Below, piece after piece: positions 1-5,875 of a DNA stretch of 19,623 bases. Position 1 is the stretch's first letter, and every line of letters starts with the position of its first letter. The position numbers and the translations under genes are program-made. This DNA is from CAZTWC01 sp964617105 [NCBI: uncultured Myxococcia bacterium] (GTDB lineage: Bacteria > CAZTWC01), in assembly GCA_964617105.1 (NCBI GenBank), contig CAZTWC010000026.1, positions 3,099 through 22,721 of the forward strand, read 5' to 3'. Under the pieces are notes generated by a model. The model saw only the letters and a list, made by a program, of their open reading frames with translations, made no database searches and was not told the DNA's origin.

Positions 1-55
1 GCCTGCGGTTAAATCATTTCGGGCGCCTAGTATCTGCACCATTCTCGTTGCCCGC
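1..55 (+). repeat. 55-base direct repeat, copy 1
   Basis: These 55 bases recur without a mismatch at 158-212, a period of 157 bases. The last 25 bases (31-55, starting TATCTGCACC) also resemble an inverted segment at 18798-18821, so this is one part of a dispersed repeat family. About 12 bases after each 55-mer, a shorter similar block follows (67-88, and 225-245, containing GCGCATCTA). No ORF with coding character covers it. The repeat begins at base 1, so more copies may lie upstream, and the sequence may have ended here because of the repeat. Confidence 0.9.
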
Positions 56-87
56 AGGTTATTTGTGATAGCGGCGCATCTATGGAC

Positions 88-122
88 GCTGACGTAGGAG
101 GTGATCCCTTTAGGGACGTTGC
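88..122 (+). repeat. Dispersed repeat module with TCCCT/AGGGA hairpin, left copy
   Basis: The segment GGTGATCCC-TTTA-GGGACGTTGC contains a small hairpin (TCCC/GGGA). A close match, with an extra T in the loop and small differences upstream, occurs in the opposite orientation at 18825-18866, near the other end of the window. Both copies are intergenic. There is no T-run after the stem, so it does not look like a standard intrinsic terminator. A REP-like extragenic element is the best description. Confidence 0.75.
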
Positions 123-129
123 GTTGAGC

Positions 130-172
130 GATTTAATCCTCGACGTATAATTTATACGCCTGCGGTTAAATC
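130..172. repeat. Imperfect 21+1+21 inverted repeat
   Basis: The centre CGTATAA-T-TTATACG (144-158) is a perfect 7+1+7 palindrome. Outward pairing resumes after several mismatches to GATTTAA (130-136) against TTAAATC (166-172), with G:T wobbles allowed. The right half overlaps direct repeat copy 2. It could fold as RNA or cruciform DNA, or be a structural part of the repeat element. It has no terminator-like T-run. Confidence 0.6.
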
Positions 173-212
173 ATTTCGGGCGCCTAGTATCTGCACCATT
201 CTCGTTGCCCGC
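158..212 (+). repeat. 55-base direct repeat, copy 2
   Basis: Exact second copy of bases 1-55. It is followed by GATAGCGCGCATCTACGGACG (225-245), a near match to 67-88 behind copy 1; after that the two copies diverge. The first 15 bases form the right arm of the imperfect hairpin at 130-172. Two copies with about 100 bases between them do not make a CRISPR array. It lies about 150 bases upstream of the biotin carrier gene, and no function can be read from it. Confidence 0.9.
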
Positions 213-245
213 GGTTTTGGCAATGATAGCGCGCATCTACGGACG

Positions 246-279
246 AATTAACCAGAAAGGGGCATGAACCTGGTTAATT
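246..279. repeat. Perfect 10-bp inverted repeat with 14-base loop
   Basis: AATTAACCAG (246-255) pairs perfectly with CTGGTTAATT (270-279). The loop is G-rich (AAAGGGGCATGAAC). It sits about 87 bases upstream of the biotin carrier start, beyond direct repeat copy 2. It might be an operator, an RNA hairpin in the leader, or part of the repeat element. The rest of 280-350 shows no convincing -35/-10 pair. Confidence 0.6.
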
Positions 280-365
280 TGCGGGCGACTTATCGCTAAC
301 TAAAACTAGTATTTGCTTTACTTTGTTGCGCTTACGGTTTGTGAAAGTTTATTTTGGAGCATAAT

Positions 366-977
366 ATGAAAGATAATATCAAAGAAGTGCTTTTTCAGCT
401 GGATGAGCAATCTCCGGATGAATATATTGTTAAGTCACCGGCGCCGGGACGCTATAGTCACATTCCTTATCGGGGCAGTTTTATTGAACCGGGCCAATAC
501 ACCGGCCAGTTGCAGCAACTGAATACCACCTATAAACTGAAAATGCCTCCTGGTATCAGCGGGGTGGTGAGCCAGGCTTTGCTTAATGACCAGATTGAGT
601 TCGTGGAATACGGTCAGCCTCTTTTCCGGCTTAGCACCGAGGCGGGTAAGTTCTCTTCAGAGCATCAAAAACCGGCTCAAGCACCAGGTATTACCGATGA
701 GAGTGACAGAGTTCCTGAGGGTATGGTGGGAGTCACCTCACCCACTGACGGGGTTTTTTATATGCGTCCAAATCCTCAGTCTCCACCTTATGCCACCGAG
801 GGTGAGGAGGTGGTTGAGGGAGATGTGCTTGGTTTGGTGGAGGTGATGAAGTGTTTTAACAAGATTAAACTAAATGACCTGGGCGGCTCGCAAAAGGGAA
901 AGATAAAAAAAATATTTAAAGATGATGCCGCTGAAGTCAAATTTGGTGAACTGCTATTTATAATTGAACCGGGTTAG
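366..977 (+). CDS. Biotin carboxyl carrier protein (AccB-like) with a degenerate second biotinyl-like region
   Basis: A 203-residue carrier subunit of a biotin-dependent acyl-CoA carboxylase. Residues 121-203 form a biotinyl domain with motif EVMKCFN (159-165), in which Lys162 is the expected biotinylation site; most family members read EAMKMMN. Residues 20-90 look like a second biotinyl-like fold (KSPAPGRY, GVVSQAL, VEYGQPLF) that lacks the lysine motif. A 30-residue linker separates them. I start at ATG 366 because GGAG at 356-359 is well spaced before it; an in-frame TTG at 354 has no such site. The gene ends 2 bases from the convergent hydratase operon. The carboxylase partners are not in the window. 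It could serve acetyl-CoA, methylcrotonyl-CoA or another acyl-CoA; an oxoacid or other carboxylase is not excluded. Confidence 0.85.
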   Translation: MKDNIKEVLFQLDEQSPDEYIVKSPAPGRYSHIPYRGSFIEPGQYTGQLQQLNTTYKLKMPPGISGVVSQALLNDQIEFVEYGQPLFRLSTEAGKFSSEHQKPAQAPGITDESDRVPEGMVGVTSPTDGVFYMRPNPQSPPYATEGEEVVEGDVLGLVEVMKCFNKIKLNDLGGSQKGKIKKIFKDDAAEVKFGELLFIIEPG

Positions 978-979
978 GG

Positions 980-1777
980 TTAGTGCCACTTAGCCCAATT
1001 GGGGCGGCGCTTTTCAAAAAAGGCATTCATCCCTTCCTGTCCCTCTTCAGAAACCCTTAACTTGGCGATCAGTTCAGCGGTAAAGCTGGTTGAATCACTG
1101 AGGGTTATGTCTGATACTCGGTGAATCAATTCTTTAACCGCACTAAGTGCCTGAGGACCGCTGGACATCAGCATCCGCAATATTTGTTCCACCCGTGAAT
1201 TAAGGAGTTCCCGGGTTACCACTTCGGTAACCAGGCCGTATTCCCGAGCCCGGTCTGCCGAAATTCGCTCTCCGCTCAAGAACAGGTAACGGGTATTGGC
1301 TTCACCCACCTTTTTGATCACAAAGGGACTGATAACGGCCGGAACCAACCCGATTTTTACTTCGCTGAAGGAAAATTCACTTAGATGAGCTGCCACCACG
1401 ATATCACAGGCTGCCACCAATCCCACGCCTCCACCAATAGTGGCGCCGTTGACTTTTGCCACGGTGGGGTGTTTGAAACGGTAGAGATTGTGCATAACCT
1501 CCGCCATTTTCAAAGCCCCATCCAGGTTTTGGTCGTAAGTGTTGTCTTTCATCTGACTCATGTAAGAGAGGTCGGCGCCGGCGCAAAATGCCTTTCCCTG
1601 GCCGGTTATTACCAGGACCCTTATCTGATCCTGTTCCGATAATATTTTCAGTGCTTCCAGAAGTTCATCGATCATCTGGTTATTAAAAGCATTGCGTATA
1701 TCGGGCCGGGCCAGAGTAATGGTGCCAACCTTTTCTTCAATGTTTAATTTGATGGTGGTGAATGTTTGTTTTTCCAT
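980..1777 (-). CDS. Enoyl-CoA hydratase family, probably methylglutaconyl-CoA hydratase (LiuC-like)
   Basis: A 265-residue crotonase, the usual length. Oxyanion-hole segments are FCAGADL (64-70) and GGGVGL (115-120). Of the two catalytic glutamates of classical enoyl-CoA hydratase, the first is Gly119 here and the second is kept as Glu139 in SFSEVKIGLVPA. This one-glutamate pattern and the VPAVISPFV segment recall LiuC-type 3-methylglutaconyl-CoA hydratases of leucine breakdown, which interconvert HMG-CoA and 3-methylglutaconyl-CoA. That fits the HMG-CoA synthase in the same operon. It is the last gene, 12 bases after the DUF35 gene. ATG 1777 has only a modest purine-rich site (AGAGAAG). The hydratase/crotonase fold is near certain; the exact substrate is inferred. 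Confidence 0.85.
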   Translation of the reverse strand: MEKQTFTTIKLNIEEKVGTITLARPDIRNAFNNQMIDELLEALKILSEQDQIRVLVITGQGKAFCAGADLSYMSQMKDNTYDQNLDGALKMAEVMHNLYRFKHPTVAKVNGATIGGGVGLVAACDIVVAAHLSEFSFSEVKIGLVPAVISPFVIKKVGEANTRYLFLSGERISADRAREYGLVTEVVTRELLNSRVEQILRMLMSSGPQALSAVKELIHRVSDITLSDSTSFTAELIAKLRVSEEGQEGMNAFFEKRRPNWAKWH

Positions 1778-1789
1778 GGGGACTTCTCT

Positions 1790-2182
1790 TTAAATTGGCA
1801 CGCATTTGTACCCATACTTGATAATTGCCGCTTCACAGTCTTCGCTGATGCGCCTAAATTCCAACTTGACCGGCATACCTATCTTGAGATCCTCTTCAGG
1901 GCAGTCGGCTATTTGGGTGGTGATGGTAACGCCATCTTTTAGTTTGACCAGGCCTACCGCATATGGAGTTTGGTCTTCAAAACCTGTGGGTGCAACGTGG
2001 ATAACCGTGTAGGTGACCACTTCCCCTTCGGTGTTAAGGGTTACATTTTCAAACTCCCGTGATTTGCATTCATTGCAGATCAAGCGAGGGGGAAAGAAAA
2101 TCTTACCGCATTTTGTGCATTTGCCGGCTTCATATCTATATCTTTGCGGTATTTCCCGCCAGTAGATTGCAGATGTGGACAT
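1790..2182 (-). CDS. DUF35 / OB-fold zinc-ribbon protein, thiolase partner
   Basis: A 130-residue protein with an N-terminal rubredoxin-like zinc ribbon (Cys22, Cys25, Cys36, Cys39 in CTKCG and CNECK) followed by an OB-fold (about 45-125). In archaea, DUF35 proteins bridge acetoacetyl-CoA thiolase and HMG-CoA synthase in one complex; BbsA (benzylsuccinate oxidation) and PhlB are relatives that work with thiolase-like enzymes. Position between thiolase and hydratase genes matches. It starts at ATG 2182, 2 bases after the thiolase stop. A strong ribosome site GAGGAGGT is built from the last thiolase codons, which suggests coupled translation and matched amounts of the two proteins. Confidence 0.88.
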   Translation of the reverse strand: MSTSAIYWREIPQRYRYEAGKCTKCGKIFFPPRLICNECKSREFENVTLNTEGEVVTYTVIHVAPTGFEDQTPYAVGLVKLKDGVTITTQIADCPEEDLKIGMPVKLEFRRISEDCEAAIIKYGYKCVPI

Positions 2183-2184
2183 GT

Positions 2185-3342
2185 TTAAACCTCCTCTAGA
2201 ATGTGGATGGTTGAACTACCACAAGTTCCGCCCATATTCTGGGCTAATCCCCTGCGGACGTTCTTTAATTGTCTGTCTCCTGCCTCTCCCCTTAACTGCT
2301 CCACCACTTCACAGACTTGCGCCACACCGGTGGCTCCCACTGGATGGCCTTTTGATTTCAATCCACCCGAAGTATTGATGGGTTTTTTACCATCAAGGGC
2401 AGTAAAACCGGATTCCACCGCTTTGCCTCCCTGTCCTTTTTCCACGAAGCCCAGGGCCTCGATAGCGCAGATTTCTGCAATGGTAAAACAGTCGTGCACT
2501 TCGGCGAAATCGATATCATCTGGTCCTACTCCTGCCATTTCATAGGCAGACTTGGCAGCGTTGGCCACTGCATTAAAGAAGGTAATATCCTCACGTTGGC
2601 TCAAGGCGATACAATCGGTAGCCATACCAATACCAGTCACTTTGATGGCTTTATTTTTGGTGAATTTACCCACCATATCCAGGGGGCAGAGGATAACCGT
2701 TGCCGCTCCATCAGTAACCGGGGAGCAGTCAAAAATTCTCAATGGGTCAGCCACCATAACCGAGTTTTCCACAGTTTCGGGAGTAATCTGCATGGGGAAT
2801 TGGGCATTGGGATTTTTAGAACCATTGAAATGGTTTTTCACCGCCACCATTGACAATTGCCGACGGGTAGTGCCATATTTTTCCATGTGAGCCCTGGCCA
2901 TCAGGGCGTAAAGTCCGGGGAAGGTAATGCCATTGTAGGCTTCATATTCCCGGTCTGAGGCAGCCGCCAAGCCGTAGGTGGCTCCGCCGCCGTCAATATC
3001 GCACATTTTTTCCACTCCACTTACCATGACAATATCGTTCAGGCCAGAAGCCACATCGATATAACCCTGGCGAAAAGCCAACCCACCTGAAGCACAGGCG
3101 GATTCGACCCGGGTGGCGGGAATGGGCGCACAGCCCAGATAATCGGTTAGCATGGAAGCCAGATGTTCCTGGCCCACAAAAAGACCGCCTGACATACAGC
3201 CGATATAAAGGGAATCAATTTTGTCAATACCGGCATCATCCATTGCTGTCAGGGCGGATTCGGTAAAGATGTCTCGAAGGGAACTGTTCCATAACTCCCC
3301 CCACTTGTTGATGCCGACACCTATTACTGCAACATCTCTCAT
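2185..3342 (-). CDS. Thiolase family protein (SCPx/archaeal acetoacetyl-CoA thiolase type)
   Basis: A 385-residue condensing enzyme. The nucleophile is Cys83 in ESACASGG. His283 in the EVHDCFT motif typical of SCPx-type thiolases, His333 in [11 protein letters not shown], and Cys374 in GGTCGSS complete the active site. Likely reaction: 2 acetyl-CoA to acetoacetyl-CoA plus CoA, or the reverse. In archaea this type needs DUF35 and HMG-CoA synthase partners, both encoded here. I start at ATG 3342 (MRDVAVIG) because GGAG lies 7 bases before it; an in-frame TTG two codons upstream is less likely. It follows the HMG-CoA synthase gene after 99 bases that contain a 9-bp hairpin. A 3-ketoacyl-CoA thiolase with another substrate is the alternative. 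Confidence 0.87.
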   Translation of the reverse strand: MRDVAVIGVGINKWGELWNSSLRDIFTESALTAMDDAGIDKIDSLYIGCMSGGLFVGQEHLASMLTDYLGCAPIPATRVESACASGGLAFRQGYIDVASGLNDIVMVSGVEKMCDIDGGGATYGLAAASDREYEAYNGITFPGLYALMARAHMEKYGTTRRQLSMVAVKNHFNGSKNPNAQFPMQITPETVENSVMVADPLRIFDCSPVTDGAATVILCPLDMVGKFTKNKAIKVTGIGMATDCIALSQREDITFFNAVANAAKSAYEMAGVGPDDIDFAEVHDCFTIAEICAIEALGFVEKGQGGKAVESGFTALDGKKPINTSGGLKSKGHPVGATGVAQVCEVVEQLRGEAGDRQLKNVRRGLAQNMGGTCGSSTIHILEEV

Positions 3343-3398
3343 AGCCAATCTCCAAATTAACCCAGTCTTTAAATGCCGGGACTTAGGTGGTTATCTGC

Positions 3399-3424
3399 TG
3401 GCTTCCGGTTTAAAGCGAAAGCCA
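3399..3424 (-). other. Intercistronic hairpin between HMG-CoA synthase and thiolase genes
   Basis: Read on the minus strand, TGGCTTTCG and CGGAAGCCA form a 9-bp stem with one T:G wobble and an 8-base loop (CTTTAAAC). It lies in the only sizeable gap of the operon. There is no T-run after it, so a processing or stability element is more plausible than a terminator. Function is inferred. Confidence 0.45.
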
Positions 3425-3441
3425 ACTTTTTTCTAAAGTAA

Positions 3442-4482
3442 CTATTTTCTAATCTTTTTTCTATATTTGGCGTACGCGCCATATTCCAAATAGATCTGGT
3501 TTTTATCTAAATAGTCGGTGGTCTTAGGAGCCAGGTCGCGCACCTGGTCTATCATATCGGTGACTTTCCAAATAAAACCGTCACTACCTGAACCAGAACC
3601 GTATGAAACCATCAGGATCAAATCTCCTGGTTTAGCAATATCCAGGGTAGAAGAGAGTCCCAGGGGTGAGGCGCCGGAATAGGTATTACCCAATCTGGGA
3701 GAGAGCCATCCTGGTTCCATTTGCTCATCTTTGAATCCCAGTTTGCGGCCAGCCCGTTGAGGAAACTTACCGTTGGGTTGGTGAAAGACAGCGTAGGTAA
3801 AGTCCGCTGGTTTCAGGTCAGCCATCTCCATTATGTTGGTGGCGCAACTCAAGGTATGTTTAAAGTAGGCTGGTTCACCAGTAAACCGGCCGGCGTGTTT
3901 GGGATAGAACTGATATTCCCGCCTCCAGAAATCTGGAGTATCGGTCATGTATGAATTGGTATGCAAACATTCGGCTATTACATTCTGCTCCCCAAAAATA
4001 TAACTGGCAGCACCAGCAGCAGCAGAATACTCCAGAGCATCACCAGGGGCCCCCTGTGAGGTGTCTGCTCCTATTCCCAGCCCGTATTTTACCTCTCCCG
4101 CTTTAACCAGGCTCATACTGACAAACATCCCCTCTGAACCAGCCTTACAGGCAAATTCAAAGTCGGCGCAGTGGATATCCGGAGTGGCGCCGATAGCTTC
4201 TGCCACTACTGTCCCACTGGGTTTAACAGCATAGGGATGTGATTCGGAACCGATGTAAATTGAACCGATATCTGTGGGGTCGATTTTAGCCCGTTTGAGT
4301 GCGTTACGAGTGGCTTCTACTGACATGGTGATTACATCCTGGTCAGGACCGGGCACTGATTTTTGTTTTAACAGCAGCCCCTTTTTGTAACTGGGAGCAT
4401 CCGCACCCCACACCTTGGCGATCTCTTCCACTTTAATGCGGTACTTGGGGATATAACTTCCGTATCCGACAATTCCGACCAT
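3442..4482 (-). CDS. Hydroxymethylglutaryl-CoA synthase, archaeal type
   Basis: A 346-residue protein, about the size of archaeal HMG-CoA synthases and shorter than eukaryotic ones. It condenses acetyl-CoA and acetoacetyl-CoA to HMG-CoA. The expected catalytic triad is visible: Glu80 in GSESHPYAVKP, Cys112 in FEFACKAG and His234 in VFHQPNG. C-terminal GNTYSGASPLGL and VSYGSGSGSDGF are family hallmarks. It is the first gene of the operon; ATG 4482 follows a perfect AGGAGG five bases upstream. In archaea the enzyme forms a channelling complex with the thiolase and DUF35 proteins, whose genes follow. No HMG-CoA reductase is nearby, so a role outside the mevalonate pathway is possible. Related KASIII-like condensing enzymes are the alternative. 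Confidence 0.9.
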   Translation of the reverse strand: MVGIVGYGSYIPKYRIKVEEIAKVWGADAPSYKKGLLLKQKSVPGPDQDVITMSVEATRNALKRAKIDPTDIGSIYIGSESHPYAVKPSGTVVAEAIGATPDIHCADFEFACKAGSEGMFVSMSLVKAGEVKYGLGIGADTSQGAPGDALEYSAAAGAASYIFGEQNVIAECLHTNSYMTDTPDFWRREYQFYPKHAGRFTGEPAYFKHTLSCATNIMEMADLKPADFTYAVFHQPNGKFPQRAGRKLGFKDEQMEPGWLSPRLGNTYSGASPLGLSSTLDIAKPGDLILMVSYGSGSGSDGFIWKVTDMIDQVRDLAPKTTDYLDKNQIYLEYGAYAKYRKKIRK

Positions 4483-4501
4483 TTTTTCCTCCTGGTTGTA
4501 A

Positions 4502-4540
4502 ATTAACTTAACAAGTTAATGTCTGACGAGTTAGTGTCTG
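4502..4540. promoter_or_regulatory. Operator-like palindrome plus tandem 15-mers before the HMG-CoA synthase operon
   Basis: ATTAACTT-AAC-AAGTTAAT (4502-4520) is a perfect 8+3+8 palindrome. It overlaps the first of two head-to-tail 15-mers, ACAAGTTAATGTCTG (4511-4525) and ACGAGTTAGTGTCTG (4526-4540), which differ at two positions. The block lies just downstream of the predicted -10 on the minus strand, so a bound repressor would block initiation. A TetR- or similar acyl-CoA-responsive regulator would fit, but none is encoded in the window. Confidence 0.6.
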
Positions 4541-4543
4541 AAA

Positions 4544-4573
4544 AGTATAGTAAATTTCATCTCCAAATGCAAA
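4544..4573 (-). promoter_or_regulatory. Putative sigma70 promoter of the HMG-CoA synthase operon
   Basis: On the minus strand, TTTGCA (4573-4568) and TATACT (4549-4544) are separated by 18 bases; they match the consensus at 4/6 and 5/6. The transcript would start near 4537, within the operator-like repeats, leaving a leader of about 55 bases. It lies in the 115-base gap after the receiver-kinase gene, which supports a separate transcription unit. Confidence 0.5.
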
Positions 4574-4597
4574 CCAATTTTTTTTTGGTGATTTCGA

Positions 4598-5875
4598 TTA
4601 TTTTATCAGAGGTAGCGCTATGTTGAATCTGGCGCCATTCTCAGTATTTGTAGCCACAATTTTACCACCCATATTTTTTTCCACAAAGGTTTTACTGATA
4701 TAGAGTCCGATGCCAGAGTCTTTACCAACTGATTTGGTAGAGAAATAGGGCTCGAAAATTCGATTTTTAATTTTGGGAGGGATGCCTCCACCGTTGTCTG
4801 TGACCGCTATATGCAGGTCTTGCCCAAGTATATCCGCCTCGATTTTTATCCATGGGTCAGTGATTTCCTTCTCCTGGAGTACATCCTTGGCATTGGATAG
4901 GAGATGGAGAATCACCTGGCCAAACTTATTGGGATAGCCGTGATAAGTGATATTTTCATCAATCTCCAAAATGATTTTAATTTGATCTTCCTTTAGTATA
5001 GCGGTTATGATGGAGAGGGCATTTTTGATACTATTTTTAATATTAAAAACCGATTTGTGCTCCTTGACTCTAAAAAAGTTGCGGAAATTGTCAATAGTGG
5101 TGGATAGTTCGGTAAGGATTATCCGGAAACGCTCTACAGACCGCTGTAGGTATTTTTCATCCAGTTCACCATGTTGGTTGGCCTCTAGAATATCTTCCAC
5201 CAATGCTCCAAGTGTACTCAATGGTTGCCTCCATTGGTGGGCGATATTGCGCATCAACTCCCCCATCACCATCAACTTGGAGGTTTCCATCAGTTGGGCT
5301 TTGGTCTTTTTCAACTCGTTATGAGATTCTGCCAGGTCATTATACGCCTGGTTAATTTCTTTGGTCCTCTCCTCCACTTGTAATTCCAAAGATGTGCGTA
5401 AACTTTGTAACTCCTGATCTCGATGCCAACTGTTACACAGGTTTCTGGCCATCTGGTAGATCTCTTCGTTATTGAAGGGTTTGCGAATCAACATGATATC
5501 GTGCTGGATAGTTTTTTGCAGATCATCGATGGACCGATCAGCATAAGCAGTTACAATAACTATATATATATTATCATCCAACCTGCGCAGTTCTCTGGCA
5601 GTGGCAAGACCATCCTCGCCTGGCGGCATACGCATATCCACAAAAGCCACCTGGAAGGGGGATCCATTTTCTTTGGCGGCTTTGGCCACCTGGACTCCAG
5701 ACTCACCCTGCGAAGCGGTGGCTATTTCAAATTCCATCCTTTTTTGATTACTTTTATTTTTACCGGTGATCAGGGATTCCAGGTCGGTGCACATAGGTTT
5801 TTCCGGAGTTAAGATATCCTGGTAAACCTGGAGGATTCTGGTGTCATCATCTATAATCAATACTTTTTTAGCCAT
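4598..5875 (-). CDS. Receiver domain-histidine kinase hybrid
   Basis: A 425-residue cytoplasmic signalling protein with the receiver at the N-terminus. Receiver 1-145: acidic Asp9-Asp11, phospho-acceptor Asp80 in FVDMRMP, Thr109 and Lys132. A coiled linker (155-200) leads to an H-box with His213 in NIAHQWRQPL, then a HATPase domain with Asn328 (LLSNAKDV), DNGGG (360-364), FEPYFSTK (374-381) and GIGL (388-391). The stretch between the first helix and second strand of the receiver (about 22-50) is longer than usual, with a charged insert. There are no membrane segments. It starts at ATG 5875 with AAGGA upstream and overlaps the preceding kinase gene by 8 bases, so the two probably form a phosphorelay. 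Input and output are unknown; no DNA-binding domain is present. Confidence 0.88.
   Translation of the reverse strand: MAKKVLIIDDDTRILQVYQDILTPEKPMCTDLESLITGKNKSNQKRMEFEIATASQGESGVQVAKAAKENGSPFQVAFVDMRMPPGEDGLATARELRRLDDNIYIVIVTAYADRSIDDLQKTIQHDIMLIRKPFNNEEIYQMARNLCNSWHRDQELQSLRTSLELQVEERTKEINQAYNDLAESHNELKKTKAQLMETSKLMVMGELMRNIAHQWRQPLSTLGALVEDILEANQHGELDEKYLQRSVERFRIILTELSTTIDNFRNFFRVKEHKSVFNIKNSIKNALSIITAILKEDQIKIILEIDENITYHGYPNKFGQVILHLLSNAKDVLQEKEITDPWIKIEADILGQDLHIAVTDNGGGIPPKIKNRIFEPYFSTKSVGKDSGIGLYISKTFVEKNMGGKIVATNTENGARFNIALPLIK

Noticed and set aside
1-212. CRISPR array from the two 55-base repeats
   Set aside because: Only two copies, repeats too long and the interval (102 bases) contains its own repeat modules; no cas genes.
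130-212. Integron attC site, because of GTTAAAT near 165 and a nearby palindrome
   Set aside because: No matching partner core site in the right arrangement, no gene cassette and no integrase.
1385-1642. Plus-strand open frames opposite the hydratase, thiolase and other minus-strand genes
   Set aside because: They lie within well-supported genes on the other strand, lack family motifs and ribosome sites, and are shadows.
4574-4597. Intrinsic terminator after the receiver-kinase gene from CCAA-T9-GG
   Set aside because: The stem is four pairs around the T-run and no T-tract follows on the minus strand.
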